From assembly GCA_902590345.1 (NCBI GenBank), contig CACIWK010000008.1, positions 1 through 32,855 of the forward strand: a DNA stretch of 32,855 nt, written 5' to 3'. Shown one piece after another: positions 1 to 8,378 of this stretch. Made by a program: the position numbers and the translations under genes. Position 1 is the first letter of the stretch; each line of letters begins with the position of its first letter. The notes beneath the pieces were generated by a model. It made no database searches and had not been told where the DNA came from. It saw only the letters and a list, made by a program, of their open reading frames with translations. The DNA comes from an uncultured Pelagibacteraceae bacterium (GTDB lineage: Bacteria > Pseudomonadota > Alphaproteobacteria > Pelagibacterales > AG-422-B15).

Positions 1-544
1 TTATAGATGCGTATCGTTTTAACATTGAAACAAGTGTATCCCCAATAAAAGATAAAGCGATAATAAATATTGTGTAATAAATTGAAAATTTATAATCAAT
101 TTCTAAATAATAAAATAATAATTGAATAATAAGTACTGTCACGAATACACCTGTGATTAATCCGCTTATGGTTTTACCCGAACTAATTTTGGGCATTAAT
201 TTAGCACCTCCAATGATTTTTCCTCCTATGTAAGAGAATGTGTCAAAAAGCCAAATTGTAGCTATAGTAGCTAATATAAAAAGTAATGAAACTTTTTCAG
301 TAATGAGCAAAAATAAAAATAAAAAAAAAGACAATACTGCAAATGCCAAATATAAATTAAATATTAAATAACTTCTTTTTTTATTTTTCATTTGATTAAT
401 CTCAAGACAAATGATCGATGTTATAAAAAGAAAAACAATTACAGAAAAATAATTATTGTAAATAAGAGGCAATATAACTAATGGAACAAAAACAATAACA
501 GACCCTAATCGATAAAATAGTTCTTTTGTAAAAAAATCACTCAT
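1..544 (-). CDS. cdsA: Phosphatidate cytidylyltransferase, 3' end beyond left edge
   Basis: CdsA makes CDP-diacylglycerol from phosphatidate and CTP in the inner membrane, the precursor of the phospholipid head groups. I translated this frame by hand: it opens with ATG at 544 (MSDFFTKELFYRLG) directly after the uppS stop and stays open to base 1, giving 181 codons. It shows several hydrophobic segments, a family-like WLFDTFSYIGGK stretch followed by PKISSGKT, and near the edge SMLKRYAS, which matches the start of the CdsA signature (S-x-x-K-R). The rest of that signature and the C-terminus lie outside the window. It is the last visible gene of the rpsB-tsf-pyrH-frr-uppS-cdsA cluster, where cdsA normally follows uppS. 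Identification rests on motif plus position. Confidence 0.9.
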   Translation of the reverse strand, partial: MSDFFTKELFYRLGSVIVFVPLVILPLIYNNYFSVIVFLFITSIICLEINQMKNKKRSYLIFNLYLAFAVLSFFLFLFLLITEKVSLLFILATIATIWLFDTFSYIGGKIIGGAKLMPKISSGKTISGLITGVFVTVLIIQLLFYYLEIDYKFSIYYTIFIIALSFIGDTLVSMLKRYASI

Positions 545-1240
545 TTATTGACCATAATTTCGTTTTCTTTTCATTAACTGATCAAGAGCCCTGTTCAAAT
601 TACTAATCTTAAAATCAGGCCATAATACTTTTGTAAAGTACAATTCAGCATAAGCACTTTGCCATAACATAAAATTACTTAATCTGATTTGACCACCGGT
701 TCTTATAATGAAATCTGGATCTTTTGACTCTGGAATATAGAAATAATTTCTTAAATTTTTGGATGGATTTTTAAGTTTTTTTATTTTATCTACTGCGTCA
801 TTTATTTCTTGTCTTGATCCATAATTAAATAATAAATTTACTATAATACCCTTATTGTCTTTAGTGGTCGCAGTAACTTCATCAATTATACTTAACAATT
901 TTTTTGATAGTTTTTTTCTACTTCCATAATGCCTTATTTTAAGATTGTTATCATTAGCTGTTGAACTAAAATCTCTGTAAAATTCAGTTATAAGATTAAA
1001 TAAATTTTTTATTTCTGAAGGGTTTCTTCTCCAATTTTCAGCTGAAAATACGTAAAAAGAAATTTCATTTAGTTTATAATCTAGATCTCTTAAACTCTTG
1101 CATAATGAAATACAATTCTTAATCCCGTATTCGTGGCCAGTTTTTTTTTGAAGATTGTTTTTTTTTGCCCATCTTCCATTCCCATCCATAATAATAGCAA
1201 CATGGTTGATCTTTTTTTTTGATAATTTAGATGAGCTCAC
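545..1240 (-). CDS. uppS: Undecaprenyl diphosphate synthase (cis-prenyltransferase)
   Basis: UppS extends farnesyl diphosphate with isopentenyl diphosphate units to undecaprenyl diphosphate, the lipid carrier for peptidoglycan and surface polysaccharides. The 231-residue product has the hallmark HVAIIMDGNGRWAKK near residues 13-27, with the catalytic Asp in the DGNGRW motif, and the late DFIIRTGGQIRLSNFMLWQ region that binds the diphosphate. Length is normal for the family. The start is GTG at 1240, six bases after the frr stop, and no good Shine-Dalgarno sequence is visible, so translation is probably coupled to frr. The stop abuts the cdsA ATG. Confidence 0.96.
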   Translation of the reverse strand: MSSSKLSKKKINHVAIIMDGNGRWAKKNNLQKKTGHEYGIKNCISLCKSLRDLDYKLNEISFYVFSAENWRRNPSEIKNLFNLITEFYRDFSSTANDNNLKIRHYGSRKKLSKKLLSIIDEVTATTKDNKGIIVNLLFNYGSRQEINDAVDKIKKLKNPSKNLRNYFYIPESKDPDFIIRTGGQIRLSNFMLWQSAYAELYFTKVLWPDFKISNLNRALDQLMKRKRNYGQ

Positions 1241-1246
1241 TTAAGA

Positions 1247-1804
1247 TTATATTTTTTTTAAATCTTCTTCTTTATTTTTAAGAATTTCATCGATACTTTT
1301 AATTTGATCTGCAGTAATTTTATCGATGTTTTCTTGATACTTTTTAGAATCATCCTGTCCAATTTCTTTATCTTTTTCTAATTTTTTCACTTGTTCAATG
1401 CCATCTCTTCTTATATTTCTAATAGCAACTTTTGTATTTTCCGATATTTTACTAGCCATTTTTAGAAATTCACTTCTCCTTTCCTCTGTGAGCTGTGGCA
1501 GAGGTAACCTAATTAGATTTCCTTCAATCATTGGATTAATACCTAAATCAGATTCTCGTAAGGCTTTCTCGACAAGTGAAACATTAGAACTATCCCAAAT
1601 ATCAATATTTATCGTACGGGGATCGGGAGTTGTTATGTTGCCAACTTGGTTGATATTCATTTTCTGTCCATACGCATCAATCTTAATTGAGTCCAGCATA
1701 CTTGGCGATGCCCTTCCAGCACGTATACCCTGCATGTCTGACTTAAATGACTGTATTGAAGAGTCCATACGACTTGTAATATCATCTTTAATTATATCAA
1801 ACAT
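1247..1804 (-). CDS. frr: Ribosome recycling factor
   Basis: Frr works with EF-G to split post-termination ribosomes so that subunits can be reused. The 185-residue protein is the standard length. It shows the typical [11 protein letters not shown] segment in the N-terminal helix, the beta-rich middle ([14 protein letters not shown]), and the charged helix carrying [13 protein letters not shown] and [10 protein letters not shown], which form the three-helix bundle. ATG at 1804 overlaps the end of pyrH by 8 bases (ATGTTTGA), implying coupled translation. The position between pyrH and uppS is the usual one. Confidence 0.97.
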   Translation of the reverse strand: MFDIIKDDITSRMDSSIQSFKSDMQGIRAGRASPSMLDSIKIDAYGQKMNINQVGNITTPDPRTINIDIWDSSNVSLVEKALRESDLGINPMIEGNLIRLPLPQLTEERRSEFLKMASKISENTKVAIRNIRRDGIEQVKKLEKDKEIGQDDSKKYQENIDKITADQIKSIDEILKNKEEDLKKI

Positions 1805-2516
1805 TGTTAATATCAGAATATTGTTGCTTATTATTATATACGTTTTTGAAACAATTATTTTGTAAAATTGAAAATATTTTTATAGGAATTTCATTATCTC
1901 TTGCAATACTTACTGCAGCACTATCTAAAACTTTAAGATTCTTCGACAAATAGTTTTCATATGATATTTTTTTAAGTCTTTTTGCTTTCTTATATACATT
2001 CGGATCTTTATCATAGATACCATCCACTTGAGTAGCTTTATATATGACTTGACATTCAAGTTCTGCAGCTCTGAGAGCTGAAGCGGTATCTGTAGAAAAA
2101 TATGGATTACCAGTACCAGCTGCGCATATAACAATTCTGTTCTTTTCCATATGTCTTATTGCTCTTCTTCTGATGTATGTTTCGCATACAGATTGAATTG
2201 GAAATGCAGACATAACCCTGGTTTCAACATTTAATTTTTCTAGTGAATTTTGAAGAGCAAGACTATTCATAACTGTGGCTAGCATACCCATATAGTCTGC
2301 GCTTGCTCTATCCATGCCTTTTGCAGAAGCTGCTATACCTCTAAATATATTTCCACCACCAATTACAACACAAATTTGTATTTTTAATTTTTTTAATGAG
2401 AGCAAATCATTTGAAATCCGCTTAACGGTATTTAAATCAATCCCAAATTTGTTTTTGCCCATAAGAGACTCACCAGATAATTTAATTAATATCCGGTTTA
2501 ACTTTTTTTTGGGCAT
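1797..2516 (-). CDS. pyrH: Uridylate kinase (UMP kinase)
   Basis: PyrH phosphorylates UMP to UDP in de novo pyrimidine synthesis and belongs to the amino-acid-kinase fold, unrelated to eukaryotic UMP/CMP kinases. Visible motifs in the 239-residue protein are [11 protein letters not shown] at the N-terminus, the nucleotide-loop [24 protein letters not shown], and the ATP-site region [13 protein letters not shown] followed by [16 protein letters not shown] at 2516 lies 3 bases after the tsf stop. The TGA stop overlaps frr by 8 bases. Confidence 0.97.
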   Translation of the reverse strand: MPKKKLNRILIKLSGESLMGKNKFGIDLNTVKRISNDLLSLKKLKIQICVVIGGGNIFRGIAASAKGMDRASADYMGMLATVMNSLALQNSLEKLNVETRVMSAFPIQSVCETYIRRRAIRHMEKNRIVICAAGTGNPYFSTDTASALRAAELECQVIYKATQVDGIYDKDPNVYKKAKRLKKISYENYLSKNLKVLDSAAVSIARDNEIPIKIFSILQNNCFKNVYNNKQQYSDINNV

Positions 2517-2519
2517 CTT

Positions 2520-3347
2520 TTATGAGCCTAATTCGTATCTGATAAATTGCTCTACAGAAATTTTACAATTATTTTTTTCTGAACTTTGCTTAATGTAGTC
2601 TTCAACGTTTAGCAATGGATCAATTACAAATTTTTGGCCTAATAATGTGTTTTCCTCAAAAAACTTTTTTAATTTTCCTTCAAGCATCTTTTCAAGAATA
2701 TTATCAGGTTTCCCGCTATCTTTGAGTTGTTGTTTTATTATTTCCTTTTCTGCGTTTACTATTTCATTGCTAAGGTCTTTTTCGGAAATTGATTTAGGAT
2801 TCAAAGCTGCAATATGCATACATAAATTTTTACCTATTTCAGATATTTGATCACTATCAGTATTTAATTTTAGAAGAACGCCAATCTTACCCAAGCCTTG
2901 ACTTACACTATTATGAACATAACTATGAATGTTTCCACTGAGATGACTTGATCTTCTTAGAACTATATTTTCTCCAATTTTTCCTACTGCGGCACTTATT
3001 AGCTCGGCAACATTTTCATTATTAGCTAATGAATTGCTTTCATGATCCATAGATATATCTAAAATCGAGTTAACAAGACTATGAAACTCAGAATTTCTAG
3101 AGACAAAATCAGTCTCTGAATTAACTTCAATTATAGATGCTTTTTCTGCCTGAACTCTAACACCTATTAGACCTTCATTGGCGTCTCTACCAGATTTTTT
3201 TTCAGCTTTTGCAATTCCTTTTTCTCTTAACAATTTAAATGCTTGAGATACATCTCCACCTGAGTCGGATAAAGCAGACTTACACTCCATCATTCCTGCC
3301 CCAGACATTTTTCTTAATTCTTGAACCTCTTTTGCACTAACTGTCAT
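2520..3347 (-). CDS. tsf: Elongation factor Ts
   Basis: EF-Ts is the guanine nucleotide exchange factor for EF-Tu. I place the start at ATG 3347, giving MTVSAKEVQELRKMSG and 275 residues. The open frame reaches back to 3398, but the extra 17 residues lie inside rpsB, are hydrophobic and do not belong to the family. GAGG about 10 bases upstream of this ATG supports the choice. The N-terminal UBA-like domain (GAGMMECKSAL) and the signature EVNSETDFVSRN around residue 80 are clear. The start overlaps the rpsB stop by 11 bases, so rpsB and tsf are translationally coupled. Confidence 0.96.
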   Translation of the reverse strand: MTVSAKEVQELRKMSGAGMMECKSALSDSGGDVSQAFKLLREKGIAKAEKKSGRDANEGLIGVRVQAEKASIIEVNSETDFVSRNSEFHSLVNSILDISMDHESNSLANNENVAELISAAVGKIGENIVLRRSSHLSGNIHSYVHNSVSQGLGKIGVLLKLNTDSDQISEIGKNLCMHIAALNPKSISEKDLSNEIVNAEKEIIKQQLKDSGKPDNILEKMLEGKLKKFFEENTLLGQKFVIDPLLNVEDYIKQSSEKNNCKISVEQFIRYELGS

Positions 3348-4140
3348 TCTTAGGATCCTCAGTGTCAGAAACATTATTATTAGAATTATCACTGTCACCT
3401 TTTATTTCAGGCTCAGTAATCACTTCTTTATTATTAGAATTGATTTCGAAATCAATTTCTTTGGCAGATGCATTAATTGTTTCTTTAATAAGTGAACAAT
3501 ATAAGTCTATAGATCTTCGTGAATCATCGTTTCCTGGTATTGGGTAATTTATTTTATCAGGATCAGCATTGGTATCTACAATTCCAATAATTGGTATTTT
3601 TAATAAATTTGCTTCAGAAACGGCTATGTGCTCTAGTTTGGTATCAATAATAAATACTAAGTCGGGAGATTTTTTCATTTCACTAATTCCACTTAATGAT
3701 TTCACTAACTTTTCATATTGATTTGTTATTTTTAATATTTCTTTCTTTGTAAATTCATTGTCAGGATTAGATTTTAAAACTTCAAGTTCCTTCATTTTTT
3801 TGATTGATTTAGTAATTGTTGACCAATTGGTAAGCATTCCGCCTAACCATCTATGATTGACATAAAACTGATTAGTTTCCTTAGCTAGATTTGCAATTTT
3901 ACCTGCTGCTTGTTTTTTTGTAGCTACAAATAAAATCTTTCCACCCTTTGAAACCACATCTTCAATAACTTTCAGTGCTTCACTTAGCATCTGTACTGTG
4001 TAGTTAAGATTTATTATATGAATATTTTCTTTTGTACTATGAATGTACTTAAGCATTTTTGGGTTCCATCTTTGTGATTTATGGCCAAAATGAACCCCAG
4101 CTTCAACAAGTTCTTTTAAATTAATAATTGGTATACTCAT
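3337..4140 (-). CDS. rpsB: 30S ribosomal protein S2
   Basis: S2 is a peripheral protein of the small subunit head and body. The 267-residue product has the family opening (LVEAGVHFGHKSQRWNPKM), the coiled-coil segment in the middle, WLGGMLTNWSTI, and PDLVFIIDTKLE with PIIGIVDTNADPDKINYPIPGNDD. After about residue 230 there is a poorly conserved tail rich in Asp, Asn, Glu and Ser that overlaps the tsf start. ATG at 4140 is preceded by GGAGAAAATAA, a good ribosome binding site that can be sequestered by upstream pairing (see the leader entry). It is the first gene of its cluster. Confidence 0.97.
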   Translation of the reverse strand: MSIPIINLKELVEAGVHFGHKSQRWNPKMLKYIHSTKENIHIINLNYTVQMLSEALKVIEDVVSKGGKILFVATKKQAAGKIANLAKETNQFYVNHRWLGGMLTNWSTITKSIKKMKELEVLKSNPDNEFTKKEILKITNQYEKLVKSLSGISEMKKSPDLVFIIDTKLEHIAVSEANLLKIPIIGIVDTNADPDKINYPIPGNDDSRRSIDLYCSLIKETINASAKEIDFEINSNNKEVITEPEIKGDSDNSNNNVSDTEDPKNDS

Positions 4141-4228
4141 TTATTTTCTCCGGTTGTTCATCCACAGCAATTTGACCTAATTAAGGACCGGACAGCATTA
4201 GCTATCGCTGTGTGATATTTTGAATGTA
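4141..4228 (-). promoter_or_regulatory. Candidate structured leader of rpsB with SD-sequestering pseudoknot
   Basis: The presumed 5' untranslated RNA of rpsB can fold in two interleaved pairings. CACAGC (4212 down to 4207) pairs with GCTGTG (4168-4163). TCCGGT (4192-4187), in the loop of that helix, pairs with ACCGGA (4154-4149), which contains part of the Shine-Dalgarno GGAG. The order a-b-a'-b' is a pseudoknot. A competing local hairpin, ACAGC (4211-4207) with GCTGT (4196-4192), would exclude the first helix and use one base of b. S2 is known to repress its own operon through the leader in gammaproteobacteria. That this leader does the same is inference. Confidence 0.5.
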
Positions 4229-4258
4229 ATTATATTATATAAGCAAGCTTTACAACAA
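4229..4258 (-). promoter_or_regulatory. Candidate sigma70-type promoter for rpsB operon
   Basis: On the minus strand TTGTTG (4258-4253) is followed after 18 bases by TATAAT (4234-4229), a perfect -10 box. A second, overlapping TATAAT lies at 4239-4234 but is too close to this -35. Transcription would begin near 4222 and leave a leader of about 80 bases. The -35 abuts the dnaE stop. In an AT-rich genome such matches arise easily, but this is the only intergenic gap in a 29-kb co-directional run, which raises the odds. Confidence 0.5.
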
Positions 4259-4259
4259 C

Positions 4260-7200
4260 TTATTCAACAAAATCAATTTTCATTACGCCGTTAAGGCTTT
4301 TCATCTTATTAAGCATCTCTGAGGTAATATTGAATTCACCGGGAATCTTAAGTATTTGATTATTAATGATAATCTCTATTTTATTATGCCCTTTAACCCA
4401 ATTTAATTTAGCTAACTCATCCTTTGAAAAGCTTATATCAGCATAAATTTTAAGTGTTTGATTGTTTAGTTTGTCATTTTCTCTGTTGCTAAAATCATTT
4501 GTCTTATTAAGCTTTTCAACTTCTTCGAAACTAAATACTTTTTTAAGCTCTCCTCTTAAACTTCCGTTGTGCCATGTAAAATCTACACCTAGAACAAATG
4601 ACTCACCTTCTAAAAGTAGCTCACGGTATTTTCTAAGATTACTTTCAAATATAATTAGCTCAAAAATTGATGACAGGTCAGAAAAGTTTAAAAATGCATA
4701 ATTATTACCCCTGGCTGATCTCTTTTCTTTTTTAGAAAGTAAGGTACCGCCCAAAAGAAGATCTTTTTGATTATGCAGTTCTGAGTTTTCTTTGATTTCT
4801 GAATATTCTCTTAACATTAAAGATTTATATTTTTTTTTGTGTGTTGACAGGGGGTGGCCCGATAAATAAAAACCCAACATCTCATATTCTTTCATTAATT
4901 TGTAATTTGACTTCCACTCTTCTTCCTCTGTTAATTTAAAACTTGATATGTTCATATCACCAAACATATCTTTTTGAAGACCTATGGAATTGCTATTTTT
5001 GGACTTATGATACTTTACAATTTCTGAGGCTTGATTAAATACAGCTGCTCTACTTACGTTGAACTCGTCAAATGCTCCCGCACAAGATAATGCTTCAATT
5101 GTTTTTTTGTTAATTACTGAGGTATTGTTTCTATTTATAAAATCGTTGAGATCATGAAAATTACCATTTTTGCATCTTTCATTGTATAAATCCTTCATTG
5201 ACTCAATGCCTACATTTTTAATTGCTCCTAGCGCATATAAAATTGAGTCACTATTTCTTAAAAAATTCGGCCCTGAGTAATTAACGCTAGGTGGGACTAA
5301 TTTAATTTTTAGACGCATCAACTCTTGCTGAAATATTGAAATTTTATCTGTATTATTAATATCTAATGACATGGAAGCCGCAAAAAACTCTATTGGATAA
5401 TGTGTTTTTAGATAGGCTGTTTGAAATGCTATTACAGCATATGCTGCGGCATGACTTTTATTAAAACCATAGTCAGCAAATTTAGATAATAATTCAAAAA
5501 TAGTATGGGCTTCATTCGACGTTATATCTTTTTTTAAGCAACCATTTATAAATCTTTGTTTTTGAGCGTTCATTTCCTTCTGTATTTTTTTTCCCATTGC
5601 TCTTCTTAGTAAATCTGCCTCACCATCTGAATATCCTGATAGTTCTCTAGCTACCCCCATAACCTGCTCTTGATAAATTACGACTCCATAAGTTTCTTTT
5701 AATAAGTCTTCTAATAAAGGATGAATGTAGTCAGGTTTTTCTCTACCATGCTTTCTTTCTATATAGCTTGGAATATTAGCCATAGGACCAGGTCTATAAA
5801 GCGCAACAATTGCAATAATATCCTCAAATTTATCTGGTTGAAGTTGCTTAAGAGTATCCTTCATGCCCGCACTCTCTAACTGGAAAATGCCTGTTGTTTC
5901 ACCAGTGCTTAACAAATCATAAGTACCTTGATCATTTAATTTAATATTATCAATATTAAAATCAGGATTACTTAATTTTACCAGTTTTGTACAATTATCA
6001 ATTAACGTAAGTGTCTTGAGACCTAAAAAATCAAATTTTACTAAACCAGCATTTTCAACCCATTTCATATCAAATTGAGTAAGAAAAATATTTGAATCTG
6101 GGTCACTGTATATTGGAACATCTTTGAACACTTCCTCTTTTGAAATGACTACCCCGGCTGCATGAATTGATGCATGTCTTTTGAGACCTTCTAATTTTAG
6201 AGATATGTCTAATAACTTTGCAATTTTATCATCCTTACCTGCCTCCTCTTTTAGTCGCGGCTCTTCATCTATGTACTGTTGCAATGTCATAGGTCTTGAA
6301 GGATCAAAAGGCATCAATTTACAAAGATAATCTACCTGACCATATGGAATGCCAAGAACTCTACCTACATCTCTAATTACTGCTCGAGCTTGTAATTTTC
6401 CAAAAGTAATTATCTGAGCAACATGGTTATTCCCATATTTTTGATGCACATAATCGAGTACACGATCTCTACCATCACGACAAAAATCGATATCAAAATC
6501 AGGCAAAGAAACTCTCTCTGGATTTAAAAATCTCTCAAAAATTAAACCAAATTTAATTGGATCCAGATCAGTAATTTTCAAACACCAGGCAACCAGGGAA
6601 CCTGCCCCAGAACCTCTTCCAGGACCAACCGGTATATCATTGTCTTTTGCCCATCTTATAAAATCCGAAACAATTAAAAAATATCCTTCATATTTCATAT
6701 CTATAATTATTTGTAACTCTTTTTCTAATCGTTCCTCATATTCCTTTTTTATGTTTAATTTTGAATTATTATCTATTTGTTCACTCAAAAATTTTTGAGC
6801 GAGATTTTGCTCAAGGCCTTTGTAAGATAGTTCTCTTAATAATTTTTTTTCTTGACTATCGTCGTTATCGTAAGATGGAAGCACCGGCATTTTTATTTTT
6901 GGTCTATGAGAGCACCTTTGCGCGATCTCAATTGTGTTAAATAATGCTTCCGGAATATCTGAAAACACTTCTTGCATTTCGATTTGAGACCTAAAATAGT
7001 GGTTTTTTGATAGCCTTTTTCTGTCTTTTTGAGAAACAAAAAGTTTTTTCTCAATACACATTAGAGCATCATGTGCTTCAAAATGATCAGGTCCCTCAAA
7101 GTAAACATCGTTTGTTGCAACAACTGGAATATTGTTATCGTATGCCAGATTAAGAATTACTTCTTCATCAATTCTATAATGATTTCCTTCAATTCTCTGG

Positions 7201-7721
7201 ATTTCCATGTAAAAATTATCAATAAATTCTTTTTTAAAGTCGGCAACAAATGATGCAGATTGTGAAGTAATGTTATTACCATTTGAATATTTTAAGATAG
7301 AGTTATTTCCACCTGAAAGGACTAATAGGCCTTCTTTATTTTTATACAACTGTTCAATATCTACATAAGCATTTTCTTTATGATTCATGTATGCACTTGA
7401 AATAACATTTAATAAATTCTTATAACCAACCTCATTTTTAGAGAATATATTAAGAAAGAAATGGAAGTCTTCTTCTTCAATATTTTCATGAAGATAATTT
7501 TTAGGTGTTTTGATTTTTAAATTACATCCTATTATAGGCTGAACTCCAACACTTGATACTTTCTCACTAAATTCCAAAGCTCCAAACATATTATTCGTGT
7601 CAGTAATGCCTACGGCTGGCATTTTAAAGGCCTGACAAAGTTCAGATATACGCGCTATTGGTAAAGCGCCTTCTGATAATGAGTATTCTGTTTTATTTGT
7701 TAAATGAATAAAGTCGCTCAC
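4260..7721 (-). CDS. dnaE: DNA polymerase III alpha subunit
   Basis: DnaE is the catalytic subunit of the replicative polymerase. The 1153-residue protein shows the N-terminal PHP domain, the polymerase palm with GPGRGSGAGSLVAW and the catalytic PDFDIDFC around residues 404-411, the fingers region (YRPGPMANIPSYIERKHG, GVVIYQEQVM, LLRRAMGKK), a helix-hairpin-helix region and a C-terminal OB fold. In the PHP domain the usual second His of the first metal motif is replaced (HLTNKTEYS), so no PHP exonuclease activity is expected; proofreading would need a separate epsilon subunit. The start is GTG at 7721, immediately after the lolD stop. It ends the long nuo-to-dnaE gene run. Confidence 0.97.
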   Translation of the reverse strand: MSDFIHLTNKTEYSLSEGALPIARISELCQAFKMPAVGITDTNNMFGALEFSEKVSSVGVQPIIGCNLKIKTPKNYLHENIEEEDFHFFLNIFSKNEVGYKNLLNVISSAYMNHKENAYVDIEQLYKNKEGLLVLSGGNNSILKYSNGNNITSQSASFVADFKKEFIDNFYMEIQRIEGNHYRIDEEVILNLAYDNNIPVVATNDVYFEGPDHFEAHDALMCIEKKLFVSQKDRKRLSKNHYFRSQIEMQEVFSDIPEALFNTIEIAQRCSHRPKIKMPVLPSYDNDDSQEKKLLRELSYKGLEQNLAQKFLSEQIDNNSKLNIKKEYEERLEKELQIIIDMKYEGYFLIVSDFIRWAKDNDIPVGPGRGSGAGSLVAWCLKITDLDPIKFGLIFERFLNPERVSLPDFDIDFCRDGRDRVLDYVHQKYGNNHVAQIITFGKLQARAVIRDVGRVLGIPYGQVDYLCKLMPFDPSRPMTLQQYIDEEPRLKEEAGKDDKIAKLLDISLKLEGLKRHASIHAAGVVISKEEVFKDVPIYSDPDSNIFLTQFDMKWVENAGLVKFDFLGLKTLTLIDNCTKLVKLSNPDFNIDNIKLNDQGTYDLLSTGETTGIFQLESAGMKDTLKQLQPDKFEDIIAIVALYRPGPMANIPSYIERKHGREKPDYIHPLLEDLLKETYGVVIYQEQVMGVARELSGYSDGEADLLRRAMGKKIQKEMNAQKQRFINGCLKKDITSNEAHTIFELLSKFADYGFNKSHAAAYAVIAFQTAYLKTHYPIEFFAASMSLDINNTDKISIFQQELMRLKIKLVPPSVNYSGPNFLRNSDSILYALGAIKNVGIESMKDLYNERCKNGNFHDLNDFINRNNTSVINKKTIEALSCAGAFDEFNVSRAAVFNQASEIVKYHKSKNSNSIGLQKDMFGDMNISSFKLTEEEEWKSNYKLMKEYEMLGFYLSGHPLSTHKKKYKSLMLREYSEIKENSELHNQKDLLLGGTLLSKKEKRSARGNNYAFLNFSDLSSIFELIIFESNLRKYRELLLEGESFVLGVDFTWHNGSLRGELKKVFSFEEVEKLNKTNDFSNRENDKLNNQTLKIYADISFSKDELAKLNWVKGHNKIEIIINNQILKIPGEFNITSEMLNKMKSLNGVMKIDFVE

Positions 7722-8378
7722 TTATAAATTTATCCTTTTATTTGCGTTAGATGCTAACTCCTCATCATGAGTAGCTATAATTAGTGTCATATTTTCTGAT
7801 TCGACATAGTTTTTTAAATAATTAAACACCAAATCAGAATTCTTATTGTCTAAATTGCCAGTTGGCTCATCGGCAATTATAAATTTTGGATTATTTACTA
7901 AAGCTCTTGATATTGCCACTCTCTGCTGCTCCCCACCTGACAATGAATTTGGAAAATGTAAAGATCTGTCATCAATCATAAATACCTTCATTATATTTTC
8001 AGCCCTTTGTGTTGCCTCGTCCTTACTGTACCCATTTAAGATTAGCGGTAATGCAACATTTTCAATTGCATTAAAATTTTCCAATAAGTTATAGTTTTGA
8101 TAAATAAATCCGTAATTATTCCTTCTAAATTTATTTTTCTGTTCACTATTTAAATTCGTGAGATCCTTACCATTGAATGAGATAGTGCCTTCGTCGGATG
8201 TATCGATTAGCCCTACTAAGTTAAGTAGAGTAGTTTTTCCAGAACCTGAGGGACCTGTAACTGCAATAAAATCACCACCTTTAACTTCTAGAGAAATATT
8301 TTTTAGAATAGATAAGCTATTATTAGCTTGATAGTAGGATTTTGAAATGTTTTTTAAAATTAGGTTTGATTCAGACAT
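7722..8378 (-). CDS. lolD: Lipoprotein-releasing ABC transporter ATPase
   Basis: LolD powers extraction of outer-membrane lipoproteins from the inner membrane by the LolCDE complex. The 218-residue ABC protein has Walker A GPSGSGKTT (residues 42-50), Q-loop YQNYNLLENF, signature LSGGEQQRVAISRA, Walker B FIIADEPTGNLD (about 160-171) and the switch His in ATHDEEL. It belongs to the MacB/LolD/FtsE subgroup; the adjacent LolC-type permease decides for LolD. ATG at 8378 overlaps the lolC stop by 8 bases (ATGTCTGA). Confidence 0.93.
   Translation of the reverse strand: MSESNLILKNISKSYYQANNSLSILKNISLEVKGGDFIAVTGPSGSGKTTLLNLVGLIDTSDEGTISFNGKDLTNLNSEQKNKFRRNNYGFIYQNYNLLENFNAIENVALPLILNGYSKDEATQRAENIMKVFMIDDRSLHFPNSLSGGEQQRVAISRALVNNPKFIIADEPTGNLDNKNSDLVFNYLKNYVESENMTLIIATHDEELASNANKRINL

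Noticed and set aside
1398-1865. 155-codon open frame on the plus strand opposite frr
   Set aside because: It is antisense to a certain gene, has no ribosome binding site or family resemblance, and its hydrophobic composition is what an antisense frame of an AT-rich gene gives.
3348-3398. Longer tsf start adding 17 hydrophobic residues
   Set aside because: The extra part lies within rpsB. The EF-Ts family starts at the ATG at 3347, which has its own ribosome binding site.
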